This document shows positions 35,884-45,261 of a DNA stretch of 64,000 nt, piece after piece (the first letter of the stretch is position 1; each line of letters begins with the position of its first letter). Origin of the DNA: Anaeromyxobacter sp. GTDB lineage: Bacteria > Myxococcota > Myxococcia > Myxococcales > Anaeromyxobacteraceae. The position numbers and the translations under genes were made by a program. The notes under the pieces were generated by a model that saw only the letters and a program-made list of their open reading frames with translations, did no database searches and had not been told where the DNA came from. The stretch spans positions 310,001 through 374,000 of the forward strand of contig JADKCZ010000002.1 of NCBI GenBank assembly GCA_016718565.1, in the 5' to 3' direction.

Positions 35884-36701
35884 GGCGTCTCCAGGAGGGC
35901 GATGAGGTCCGGCGCGTCCGGGCCCAGGGTGCCGCCCGGGGGCGGCGCGGTGCTCGTCAGCGAGGTGAGGCGGAGCCCGGCGCGCGTCGCCAGGGGCCCC
36001 CACTCGTCCGGACTGTAGTACCTCAACTCGGCCGCACCTTCCAGCACGCGGCCGTCGGGGCGGCGCAGCCGCCGGGCGCACCGGTCCACCCCGGTGGCCG
36101 GATCGTAGTCGCACACCTCGTCCACCAGCCCCCCGTCGGGCAGCGTGCGGCGGGCCTCGTCGTGCGGCGCGGCGGCCAGGGCCAGCGGGTTGGCGTGCTG
36201 CACCAGCAGCCGGCCGCCTGGCCGGAGGAGCCGGCCCACCTCGGCCAGCCGGGCCAGGTTGGCCGCGTCGTCGTACATGAAGAGCGAGGCGTACCAGCTG
36301 ACCACCGCGTCGAAGCTGCCCGGCCGGAGCGGCAGGGCGCGCAGGTCGGCGCGGACGAAGCCGGGCGGCCCCCCAGGCCCCGGGCCCTCGGCCCACCGAC
36401 CGGGGTGAGCCGCCGTCGTGCCGGCGCCGAGGCCCACGGCCGGCGCCCTCCCCCCTGCCCTGGCGCCCCGCAGCGCGGCCGCGCTCCGCTCCAGGCCGAC
36501 CACCAGGCCGGCCCGCCCGGCCAGCGGCCAGGCGTGCCGCCCGTGGCCGCAGCCCAGGTCGAGGACCCGGTCGCCCGGCCCCAGCCGGAGCAGCCCGGCC
36601 ATCACCTCCGCCTCCAGCGCCGAGAGGCGCGGCGTGAGCAGGTCCGGCGCGGTCGCCAGGTAGAGCTCACCGTAGTAGCCGTCGCTCCAGTGCCCGGGCA
36701 T
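35880..36701 (-). CDS. Class I SAM-dependent methyltransferase
   Basis: Seen: 273 residues, with the SAM loop VLDLGCGHGRHAWPLAG at about 45-60, VVGLERS, and GGPPGFVRADLRALPLRPGSFDAVVSWY. A Pro/Gly/Ala-rich insert splits the loop region (about 80-115). Known: fold shared by many small-molecule and tRNA methyltransferases; substrate unknown. It sits between the two mutase genes and overlaps the small-subunit start, but no methyltransferase is required for mutase action. Confidence 0.85.
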   Translation of the reverse strand: MPGHWSDGYYGELYLATAPDLLTPRLSALEAEVMAGLLRLGPGDRVLDLGCGHGRHAWPLAGRAGLVVGLERSAAALRGARAGGRAPAVGLGAGTTAAHPGRWAEGPGPGGPPGFVRADLRALPLRPGSFDAVVSWYASLFMYDDAANLARLAEVGRLLRPGGRLLVQHANPLALAAAPHDEARRTLPDGGLVDEVCDYDPATGVDRCARRLRRPDGRVLEGAAELRYYSPDEWGPLATRAGLRLTSLTSTAPPPGGTLGPDAPDLIALLETP

Positions 36702-36738
36702 GCCGAGCCACGGTCATACGCCCGGCGCGCCGGCGGCG

Positions 36739-38424
<1,686 letters not shown>

Positions 38425-38507
38425 GCCGGATCCCTAGCCGGAAGCGGCGGCGCGCGAAAGCCCGCCCCGGGGGGCACCGGGCGGGGCCGGGGCCCGGCCA
38501 GGGCGGC

Positions 38508-39458
38508 CTAGACCCGCCGCTCGCGGTCGTAGGGCTTGCCCAGCGCGGCCGGCCCGAGCATGCGGGAGCGGCGCGCCAGGGCCAGGACCACGATCACCAG
38601 CACGTAGGGCAGCATGACCGCGAACTCGTAGGGGAACTGGATGCCGGCCACCTGGATGGCGAGCTGGAGCGCCTGCGCCAGGCTGAAGAGCAGCGCCCCG
38701 CCCAGGATGCCCCAGGGCGTCCAGCGGCCGAAGTAGACCAGCGCCACGGCGATGAAGCCCCGCCCCGCCACCAGGTCGTCGGCGAACATCTTGGCCTGGC
38801 AGAGCGAGAGGTAGGCGCCGCCCAGGCCGGCCATGGCGCCGCCCAGCATGAGCGCCTGGTAGCGCACCCGCACCACGCTGATGCCCATGGTGTCGGCGGC
38901 GCGCGGGTGGGTGCCCACCGCCCGCACCCTGAGGCCCCAGGGGGTGCGGTAGAGCAGCCACCAGGAGGCCGGCACCATGAGGAAGGCCAGGTAGGCCAGC
39001 GGCGTGAGGCTGAAGAGGATCTCGCCCACCCAGGGCAGGCGCGACAGCCCGGGCACCGGCCAGGCGGCGATGCCCTCCACCCCGGTCACCCCGCCGATGA
39101 AGCGCCGGAAGATGGTGCCCGCCAGGCCCCAGCCCAGCATCTGCAGGCCGATGCCGGCGATGCCCTGCGGCGCGCCGAAGGAGACCGTGACCAGCCCGAA
39201 GAGGAGGCCCATCAGCACCCCCGCCCCCACCGCCAGCGCCAGCCCCGCCAGGTTGGCCCAGGCGCCGTACCCGGCGCCGGCCAGCAGGTGCGGCGCCAGG
39301 AAGCCGAGGAAGGCCCCCATGGCCATGATGCCCTCGCAGCCCAGGTTGAAGACCCCGGCGCGCTGGTTGAACATCTCGCCCAGGGCCGCCAGCAGCAGCG
39401 CCACCGAGAACGGGACGCCCAGCGCCAGCACGTCGTGGACGAACTGGGCCGCGCTCAC
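38508..39458 (-). CDS. BMP-family ABC transporter, inner-membrane permease 2
   Basis: Seen: 316 residues, many membrane helices, typical YufQ-type BPD_transp_2 fold (NQRAGVFNLGCEGIMAMGAF, LTPLAYLAFLMVPASWWLLYRTPWGLRVRAVGTHPRAADTMGIS, MFADDLVAGRGFIAVALVYFG). Known: partner of RbsC-like permeases importing nucleosides. Last gene of a four-gene importer operon with 4-base overlaps. Confidence 0.93.
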   Translation of the reverse strand: MSAAQFVHDVLALGVPFSVALLLAALGEMFNQRAGVFNLGCEGIMAMGAFLGFLAPHLLAGAGYGAWANLAGLALAVGAGVLMGLLFGLVTVSFGAPQGIAGIGLQMLGWGLAGTIFRRFIGGVTGVEGIAAWPVPGLSRLPWVGEILFSLTPLAYLAFLMVPASWWLLYRTPWGLRVRAVGTHPRAADTMGISVVRVRYQALMLGGAMAGLGGAYLSLCQAKMFADDLVAGRGFIAVALVYFGRWTPWGILGGALLFSLAQALQLAIQVAGIQFPYEFAVMLPYVLVIVVLALARRSRMLGPAALGKPYDRERRV

Positions 39459-40576
39459 GGCTCACCCGCCGCGTCGGCCGGCGGCGGCGCGCCGCGCAGC
39501 CCGAGCCGCCTGAGCAGCCGGGCCGCCCGCTCCATGGCGTAGGGGTTGTCGAGGAACTGCTTGGCCGAGACGATGGCCAGGATGATGACCCCCTGCAGGA
39601 CCAGGATCATGTTGGCCGGCACGCCGGCCGAGCGCTGCGTCATGTCGGCCCCCACCAGCAGGAGCCCGAAGAAGACCGCCGCCGGCACGATGCCGGCCGG
39701 GTGCAGGCCGCCGAAGAGCGCCACCACGATGCCGGAGAAGCCGTAGCCGGAGGTGATGGCCTCGATGGCCCGGTGGTGCACGCCGGCCACCTCGACCGCG
39801 CCGGCCAGGCCCGCGAAGCCGCCGGCGAAGAGCATGGCCGACACCAGGGAGCGCTCCACCTGGATGCCGGCGTAGCGGGCGGCCTTGCGGCCCGCCCCGG
39901 CGGCGCGCATCCGGTAGCCGAAGGTGGTGCGCCACAGCAGCACCCAGACCAGCCCCGCCAGCGCCAGCGCCAGCAGCAGCCCGGCGTGGACCCGGGTGCC
40001 GGGCACCAGCCGGTCCAGCCAGGCGGCCTTGACCAGCCGCATCGACTGCGGCGTGCCCGAGCCGGTCATCAGCTCCTCGGGGTCGATCATCGGCCCGCGC
40101 AGGAAGAAGGTGTAGAGCTGCGCCGCCACGTAGTTGAGCATCACCGTGCTCAGGATCTCGTTGACGTCCAGCCGGGCCCGCAGCACCCCGGCGATGCCGC
40201 CCCAGGCGGCCCCGCCCAGGGCGCCGGCCAGCAGCGAGAGCGGCAGCAGCGCGGCCTTGGGCCAGTGCGGCAGCGCCAGCGCCACCGCCGTGGAGCAGAG
40301 GATGCCGACCAGCATCTGCCCCTCGGCGCCGATGTTGAGGATGCCGCTCCGGAAGGAGATGGCGATGCCCAGGCCGACCAGGATCAGCGGGACGGCCCGG
40401 ACCAGCACCTCCGAGGCGCCGAAGAGGTCCTGCAGCGGCCCGGTCAGGATGACGGTGAAGGAGGCCAGCGGGCTGGCGCCGATGGAGAGCAGCACCGCCG
40501 CCGCCAGGCCGACCGCGGCCGCGCCGGCCAGGGCCGTCACGCCGCCCGCGTAGAGCAGCCGGAACCGGCGCGTCAC
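39455..40576 (-). CDS. BMP-family ABC transporter, inner-membrane permease 1
   Basis: Seen: 373 residues with about nine membrane helices; FRSGILNIGAEGQMLVGILCSTAVA is the YufP-type permease motif. Overlaps the ATPase stop and the second permease start by 4 bases each. Known role: channel half of a nucleoside importer. Confidence 0.93.
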   Translation of the reverse strand: MTRRFRLLYAGGVTALAGAAAVGLAAAVLLSIGASPLASFTVILTGPLQDLFGASEVLVRAVPLILVGLGIAISFRSGILNIGAEGQMLVGILCSTAVALALPHWPKAALLPLSLLAGALGGAAWGGIAGVLRARLDVNEILSTVMLNYVAAQLYTFFLRGPMIDPEELMTGSGTPQSMRLVKAAWLDRLVPGTRVHAGLLLALALAGLVWVLLWRTTFGYRMRAAGAGRKAARYAGIQVERSLVSAMLFAGGFAGLAGAVEVAGVHHRAIEAITSGYGFSGIVVALFGGLHPAGIVPAAVFFGLLLVGADMTQRSAGVPANMILVLQGVIILAIVSAKQFLDNPYAMERAARLLRRLGLRGAPPPADAAGEP

Positions 40577-42093
40577 GCCGCCACCCCGGCCATGAGCAGG
40601 CCGAGCCGCTCGCGGGTGGCCTCGGCGGCCGGCACCACCCCCAGGATCCGCCCCTCGCAGATCACCGCGATCCGGTCCGACAGGTTCATGATCTCCTCGA
40701 GCTCCTCGGAGATCAGCAGGATCCCCACCCCGGCCCCCCGCAGCGCCAGGAGCTGGGTGTGGATGAACTCCTCGGCGCCCATGTCCACGCCGCGGGTGGG
40801 GTAGACCGCCACCAGCGCCCTGGGGCCGCGGGCCAGCTCGCGCGCCAGGATGACCTTCTGGATGTTGCCGCCGGAGAGCGAGCCGGCCGCCACCGCGGTG
40901 GAGGCGCAGCGCACGTCGAAGCGCGCGGTCAGGGCGGCGGCGTTGCGGTCGATCTCCGAGAGCCGCAGCAGCCCGGCGCGGCTGAAGGGCGGCGACGCCA
41001 CGTCCTTCAGGACCAGGTTCTCCTTCACCGAGAAGGCCGGCACGATCCCCTCGTGGTGCCGGTCCTCCGGGATGTAGCTGAGGCCGCCGTCGATGATGGC
41101 CCGCGGCGACCGGCCGGTCACGTCCTGGCCGGCCAGCTCGATGGTGCCCCGCTCCACCGGGCGCAGCCCCGCCAGGACGTCGGCCAGCTCGCGCTGCCCG
41201 TTGCCGGAGACCCCGGCCAGCCCCACGATCTCGCCGGCCCGCACCTCCAGGTCCAGGCCGTCCAGCGCCAGGTGGCCGCGATCGCCGCGCACCGAGAGCC
41301 CCCGCGCCGCCAGCACCACCGGGCCGGCCGTCCCCCCGCCCTGGTTGCGCGGCAGCACCACCTCGCGGCCGGTCATGAGCGCGGCCAGCTCGGAGGTGGA
41401 GTGGTCGTCGGTGTCGCCGTGGAAGGCCACCTGGCCGTGGCGCAGGATGGTGACCCGGTGCGACAGCGCCTTCACCTCGTGCAGCTTGTGGCTGATGAAG
41501 ATGATGGGCAGCTCGGCCACCATGCGGGCCAGGCGCTCCAGCAGGTCGTCGGTCTCCTGCGGCGTCAGCGCCGAGGTGGGCTCGTCGAGGATGAGCAGGC
41601 GCGCCCCCAGGCAGAGGGCCTTGACCAGCTCGACCCGCTGCTGCTCGCCCACCGAGAGCTGCCAGACCGGCGCGTCGGCCTCCACCGGGAGCTGGTGGTG
41701 CTCCGAGACCTGGCGGACCCGGCGGCGGGCCTCGTCGAGGTCGAGCCGGAAGCCGCCCTGCAGCACCTCCAGCCCCAGCGCCACGTTCTCGGCCACCGTC
41801 ATGGTGGGCACCAGCATGAAGTTCTGGTGCACCATGCCCACGCCCAGCGCGCAGGCGTCGGCCGGGGTCCGGAAGTGGACCGGCCGGCCGTCGATGAGGA
41901 TGCGCCCCTCGTCGGGCTGGTAGAGCCCGGCCAGGATGTTCATCAGGGTCGACTTGCCCGCGCCGTTCTCGCCCACCAGGGCGAGCGCCTGCCCGCGCCG
42001 GACCTCGAGCGAGATCCGGTCGCAGGCCAGGATGCCGGGGAAGCGCTTGGTGATCCCCTCGAGCCGGAGCTCGTCGATGGGCGGGAGCGGCAC
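40573..42093 (-). CDS. BMP-family ABC transporter ATPase (double nucleotide-binding domains)
   Basis: Seen: 506 residues. First domain: Walker A GENGAGKST (41-49), LSVGEQQRVELVKAL, LLILDEPTSALTPQE. Second domain: GVSGNGQRELADVL (the degenerate Walker A usual in this family) and SGGNIQKVILARELARG. Known: YufO/RbsA-like energy module. Drives uptake of the BMP ligand. Confidence 0.95.
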   Translation of the reverse strand: MPLPPIDELRLEGITKRFPGILACDRISLEVRRGQALALVGENGAGKSTLMNILAGLYQPDEGRILIDGRPVHFRTPADACALGVGMVHQNFMLVPTMTVAENVALGLEVLQGGFRLDLDEARRRVRQVSEHHQLPVEADAPVWQLSVGEQQRVELVKALCLGARLLILDEPTSALTPQETDDLLERLARMVAELPIIFISHKLHEVKALSHRVTILRHGQVAFHGDTDDHSTSELAALMTGREVVLPRNQGGGTAGPVVLAARGLSVRGDRGHLALDGLDLEVRAGEIVGLAGVSGNGQRELADVLAGLRPVERGTIELAGQDVTGRSPRAIIDGGLSYIPEDRHHEGIVPAFSVKENLVLKDVASPPFSRAGLLRLSEIDRNAAALTARFDVRCASTAVAAGSLSGGNIQKVILARELARGPRALVAVYPTRGVDMGAEEFIHTQLLALRGAGVGILLISEELEEIMNLSDRIAVICEGRILGVVPAAEATRERLGLLMAGVAA

Positions 42094-42115
42094 GGGCGGC
42101 GGCGCGGGCCGGGGC

Positions 42116-43111
42116 CTAGAACTTCACGCTCTTCCAGTCGAGGGGGAGCTTGCCGGCCTTCAGGCTGGCCTGCGCGGCCTCGACCTTGGCGCGGATCTCC
42201 TTGGTCAGCACCGGGCCCACCTGGTCGTTGAACCGGTAGACGAAGCCGCCGTTGGCGAAGGTGAGCGGCAGGTTCTCGCCGCCCAGCACCCCGGCCTCGC
42301 GCCGGGCCAGCAGCGCCTCGATGATGGCCGAGTAGTCGTAGCTGGCGGCGGCCACCACCTTGAAGCCCTCCGGGGTGGCCAGCTGGGCGACGTCCTGGCC
42401 GACCCACCAGATCGGCTGGTCCTTGTAGGTGGCCACGGCGCGCAGGGCGCCCAGGGCCTGCTGGGACGAGCCGGTCAGCACGTCGGCGCCGGCCTTCACC
42501 TGCGTGTGGGCCAGCTCCCCGGCCTTGACGAAGTCGCCGAAGCTGCCGGTGTGGGCCACCTTGACCTCGGCCTTGGCGTTGACGGCCTTCACGCCCAGCA
42601 CGAAGCCGCGGTCGTAGCGGGCGGCGTCGCCGCCGTCCACCGGGCCCACCAGGCCCACCACGTTCGACCTGGTGGTCAGGCCCGCGATGAGGCCGTTGAG
42701 GTAGCCGGTCTCCTCGCTCTGGGGCATGTAGGTGAAGACGTTCCTGGGGCCGACGTCGGCGCTGGTGCCGAAGACGAAGGAGGTCTTGGGGAACTCCTCG
42801 GCCATCTCCAGCACCAGGTTCTTGTACTGGGCGCCGTGGCAGATGACGATGTCGAAGCCCTTGGAGGCGTACTGGCGCGCCGCCGACCCGGCGTCCACCG
42901 GCTTCATCTTCTCGCTGAAGCTGTACTCCACCAGCGCCGCGCCGTAGCGCTTCTGCACCGTGCCGATGGCGTCGTGCATGGCCTGGCACCAGCCCTTGTC
43001 GTCCACGGTGGACTCGACGATGAGGGCGACCTTGACCTTGGCCTTGGGCGCCGCGGCGCCGGCCTGGAAGGTGACGAGCAGGGCGGCGAGGGCGAGGAGC
43101 AGCTTCCGCAT
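42116..43111 (-). CDS. BMP-family substrate-binding protein (nucleoside importer)
   Basis: Seen: 331 residues with signal peptide (MRKLLLALAALLVTFQAGAAA) and BMP/PnrA fold: VALIVESTVDDKGWCQAMHDAI, GFDIVICHGAQYKNLVLEMAEEFP, PIWWVGQDVAQLATPEGF. Known: family binds purine nucleosides or other small ligands in the periplasm. It lies ahead of its ATPase and permeases. The adjacent xanthine dehydrogenase and hydantoinase genes make a purine a likely cargo (inference). ATG is preceded by CAGGAGAA. Confidence 0.9.
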   Translation of the reverse strand: MRKLLLALAALLVTFQAGAAAPKAKVKVALIVESTVDDKGWCQAMHDAIGTVQKRYGAALVEYSFSEKMKPVDAGSAARQYASKGFDIVICHGAQYKNLVLEMAEEFPKTSFVFGTSADVGPRNVFTYMPQSEETGYLNGLIAGLTTRSNVVGLVGPVDGGDAARYDRGFVLGVKAVNAKAEVKVAHTGSFGDFVKAGELAHTQVKAGADVLTGSSQQALGALRAVATYKDQPIWWVGQDVAQLATPEGFKVVAAASYDYSAIIEALLARREAGVLGGENLPLTFANGGFVYRFNDQVGPVLTKEIRAKVEAAQASLKAGKLPLDWKSVKF

Positions 43112-43312
43112 GTCGGATTCTCCTGGGAGGGGGAGGCGGTGGAAGGCCGGACTCTACGCCACCGCCCGGGGCGGAGACCACGTGCAGGTTGGGGGTCGGG
43201 CCAGGAATTCGCGGCCCGTGGAGCGGGCACCTGCACGGATCCGAGGCCGGACGAGGCGCCGGGGCAGTCCGGCGCCTTGCGCGTCGGCCCGGCGCCTGCC
43301 ACAAGCCCGGGG

Positions 43313-44503
43313 GTGACCAGCGAGACCGGCGAGGCGGCGGGAGGCGGCGGCATCGCGCCGGGGCTGGTGGCCCTCCTGGCGCTGGTGGCCGGGGTCAGCG
43401 TGGCCAACCTGTACTACGTGCAGCCGCTCCTGCCGACGCTGGCGGCGCGCTTCGGCGCCGACCCGTCGGGCATCGGACGGGTGGCGGTGCTCACCCAGGC
43501 CGGCTACGCGGCGGGCCTGCTGCTCTTCATCCCGCTGGGCGATGCCGTGGAGCGCAAGCGGCTCATCCTCTGGCTGTGCGCCGCCACCACCGCGGCGCTC
43601 CTGGGCGTGGCGGCGGCGCCCTCCCTGGCCTGGCTGGGCGCGGCCAGCCTGCTGGTCGGCCTCTTCACGGTGGTGCCACACGTGGCGCTGCCCCTGGCGG
43701 CCCACCTGGCGGCGCCGGCCGAGCGCGGGCGGGTCATCGGGGCGGTCCTGGGGGGGCTGCTGGCGGGCATCCTCTCGGCGCGCGCGCTGGGCGGCCTGGT
43801 GGCCCAGGCCCTCGGGTGGCGGGCCGTCTACCTGGTGGCGGCGGCCGCCATGGCGGCGCTCGGGGTGGCGCTCCAGGTGCTGCTGCCGCGCCAGCCCCCG
43901 GAGGCCAGCCTGCCCTACCGGGCGCTGCTGCGCTCCCTGGGGACGCTGCTGCGGCGGCACCGCGAGCTGCGGCGGGCCTCGCTGCTGGGCGCCGCGGGCA
44001 TGGGCGCCTTCAGCGTGCTCTGGACCGCCCTGGCCTTCCACCTGGCGGCGCCGCCCTTCGGGCTGGGCAGCGGCGTGGCCGGGCTCTTCGGGCTGGCGGG
44101 CGCCGCCGGGGTGGTGGCGGCCCCGCTGGTGGGCCGGGTGGCGGACCGGCGCGGGGCGCGCTTCACCAGCGGCCTGGCCCTCACCACCCTGCTGCTGGCC
44201 TGGGCCGTCCTCGCCCTGCTGGGGTGGAGGCTCTGGGGGCTGCTGGCGGGCGTGCTCCTCCTCGACGTCGGCGTGCAGGCCAACCAGGTGAGCAACCTGG
44301 CGCGGGTCCACGCCCTGGAGCCGGCCGCCCGCAGCCGCCTCAACACGGTCTACATGGTGGCCTACTTCGTCGGCGGGGCGGCCGGCACCTGGTCCGCGGC
44401 CCGCGCCTGGGCCGCCTGGGGCTGGCCCGGGGTCTGCGCCGCCGGCGCCGCCTTCGCGGCGGCCGGGCTGGTGGCCTGGGCCACCGACGCCCCCTCCAGC
44501 TGA
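43313..44503 (+). CDS. MFS transporter
   Basis: Seen: 396 residues from GTG 43313, with 12 predicted membrane helices and an MFS A-motif-like loop (GDAVERKRLILW). LVALLALVAGVSVANLYYVQPLLPTLAARFG resembles the YgaY/AraJ-type subgroup of drug or small-molecule exporters. It is transcribed away from the BMP operon. Its last 142 bases are antisense to the C-terminal tail of xdhC. Substrate unknown. Confidence 0.85.
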   Translation: MTSETGEAAGGGGIAPGLVALLALVAGVSVANLYYVQPLLPTLAARFGADPSGIGRVAVLTQAGYAAGLLLFIPLGDAVERKRLILWLCAATTAALLGVAAAPSLAWLGAASLLVGLFTVVPHVALPLAAHLAAPAERGRVIGAVLGGLLAGILSARALGGLVAQALGWRAVYLVAAAAMAALGVALQVLLPRQPPEASLPYRALLRSLGTLLRRHRELRRASLLGAAGMGAFSVLWTALAFHLAAPPFGLGSGVAGLFGLAGAAGVVAAPLVGRVADRRGARFTSGLALTTLLLAWAVLALLGWRLWGLLAGVLLLDVGVQANQVSNLARVHALEPAARSRLNTVYMVAYFVGGAAGTWSAARAWAAWGWPGVCAAGAAFAAAGLVAWATDAPSS

Positions 44504-45261
44504 AGCAGCTGCGCCGCCACCGCGATGGCGATCTCGGCGGGGCGCTTGCCGCCCACCCCGGGCAGGCCGATGGGGCAGGTGAGCCGGGCCAGCGCCGCGG
44601 GCGGGACGCCGCGGTGCTCCAGGCGGGCCAGGAAGCGCGCCCGCTTGGTGCGGGAGCCGATCAGCCCCACCAGCCGCAGGTCCGGGCGGCCGAGCGCCGC
44701 CGCCACGATGCGCAGGTCGAGCGCGTGGCTGTGGGTCATGACGAGGACGTCGGCGCCGGCGGGCAGCCGTGCCACCTCCTCCTCCGGCGCGTCGGAGACC
44801 ACCACCCGGACCCCGGGCGGCGTGGCCGACGGGAAGGCCTCGGCCCGCTCGTCGATCCAGTCCACCCGGCAGGCCAGGTCGCCGAGCAGCCGCACCAGGG
44901 CCCTGCCCACGTGACCGGCGCCGAAGAGCGCCACCCGCCAGGCCGGCGGGGCCACCAGCTCGAAGAGGAGCGTCACCGCGCCGCCGCAGCACTGGCCCAG
45001 GCTGGGGCCGAGCGGGTACTCGCGCAGCAGCGGCGCGGCCCCGGCCACCCCGGGCCGGGCCGCCAGCAGGTCGCGGGCCAGCTCCACCGCCGTCAGCTCC
45101 AGGTGGCCGCCGCCCACGCTGCCGTGCTGGCCCTCGCCCGTGACCACCAGCTTGGCGCCGGCCTCCCGCGGCGAGGAGCCCTCGGCGCGCACCACCGTCA
45201 CCAGCACCGCGGGGGTGCCCGCCGCCACCAGGCGCGCCAGGGCGTCGAGCCAGCCGCTCAC
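44362..45261 (-). CDS. xdhC: XdhC: molybdenum cofactor insertion/sulfuration factor for xanthine dehydrogenase
   Basis: Seen: 299 residues from GTG 45261, overlapping xdhB by 4 bases (GTGA). EGSSPREAGAKLVVT, GSVGGGHLELTAVE, SLGQCCGGAVTLLFE, Rossmann LFGAGHVGRALVRLL, MTHSHALDLRI, GLIGSRTKRARFLARL, TCPIGLPGVGGKRPAEIAIAVAAQLL. Known: XdhC carries and protects Moco for XdhB. The final 40 residues are Ala/Pro/Gln-rich and overlap the MFS gene on the other strand. Confidence 0.92.
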   Translation of the reverse strand: MSGWLDALARLVAAGTPAVLVTVVRAEGSSPREAGAKLVVTGEGQHGSVGGGHLELTAVELARDLLAARPGVAGAAPLLREYPLGPSLGQCCGGAVTLLFELVAPPAWRVALFGAGHVGRALVRLLGDLACRVDWIDERAEAFPSATPPGVRVVVSDAPEEEVARLPAGADVLVMTHSHALDLRIVAAALGRPDLRLVGLIGSRTKRARFLARLEHRGVPPAALARLTCPIGLPGVGGKRPAEIAIAVAAQLLQLEGASVAQATSPAAAKAAPAAQTPGQPQAAQARAADQVPAAPPTK

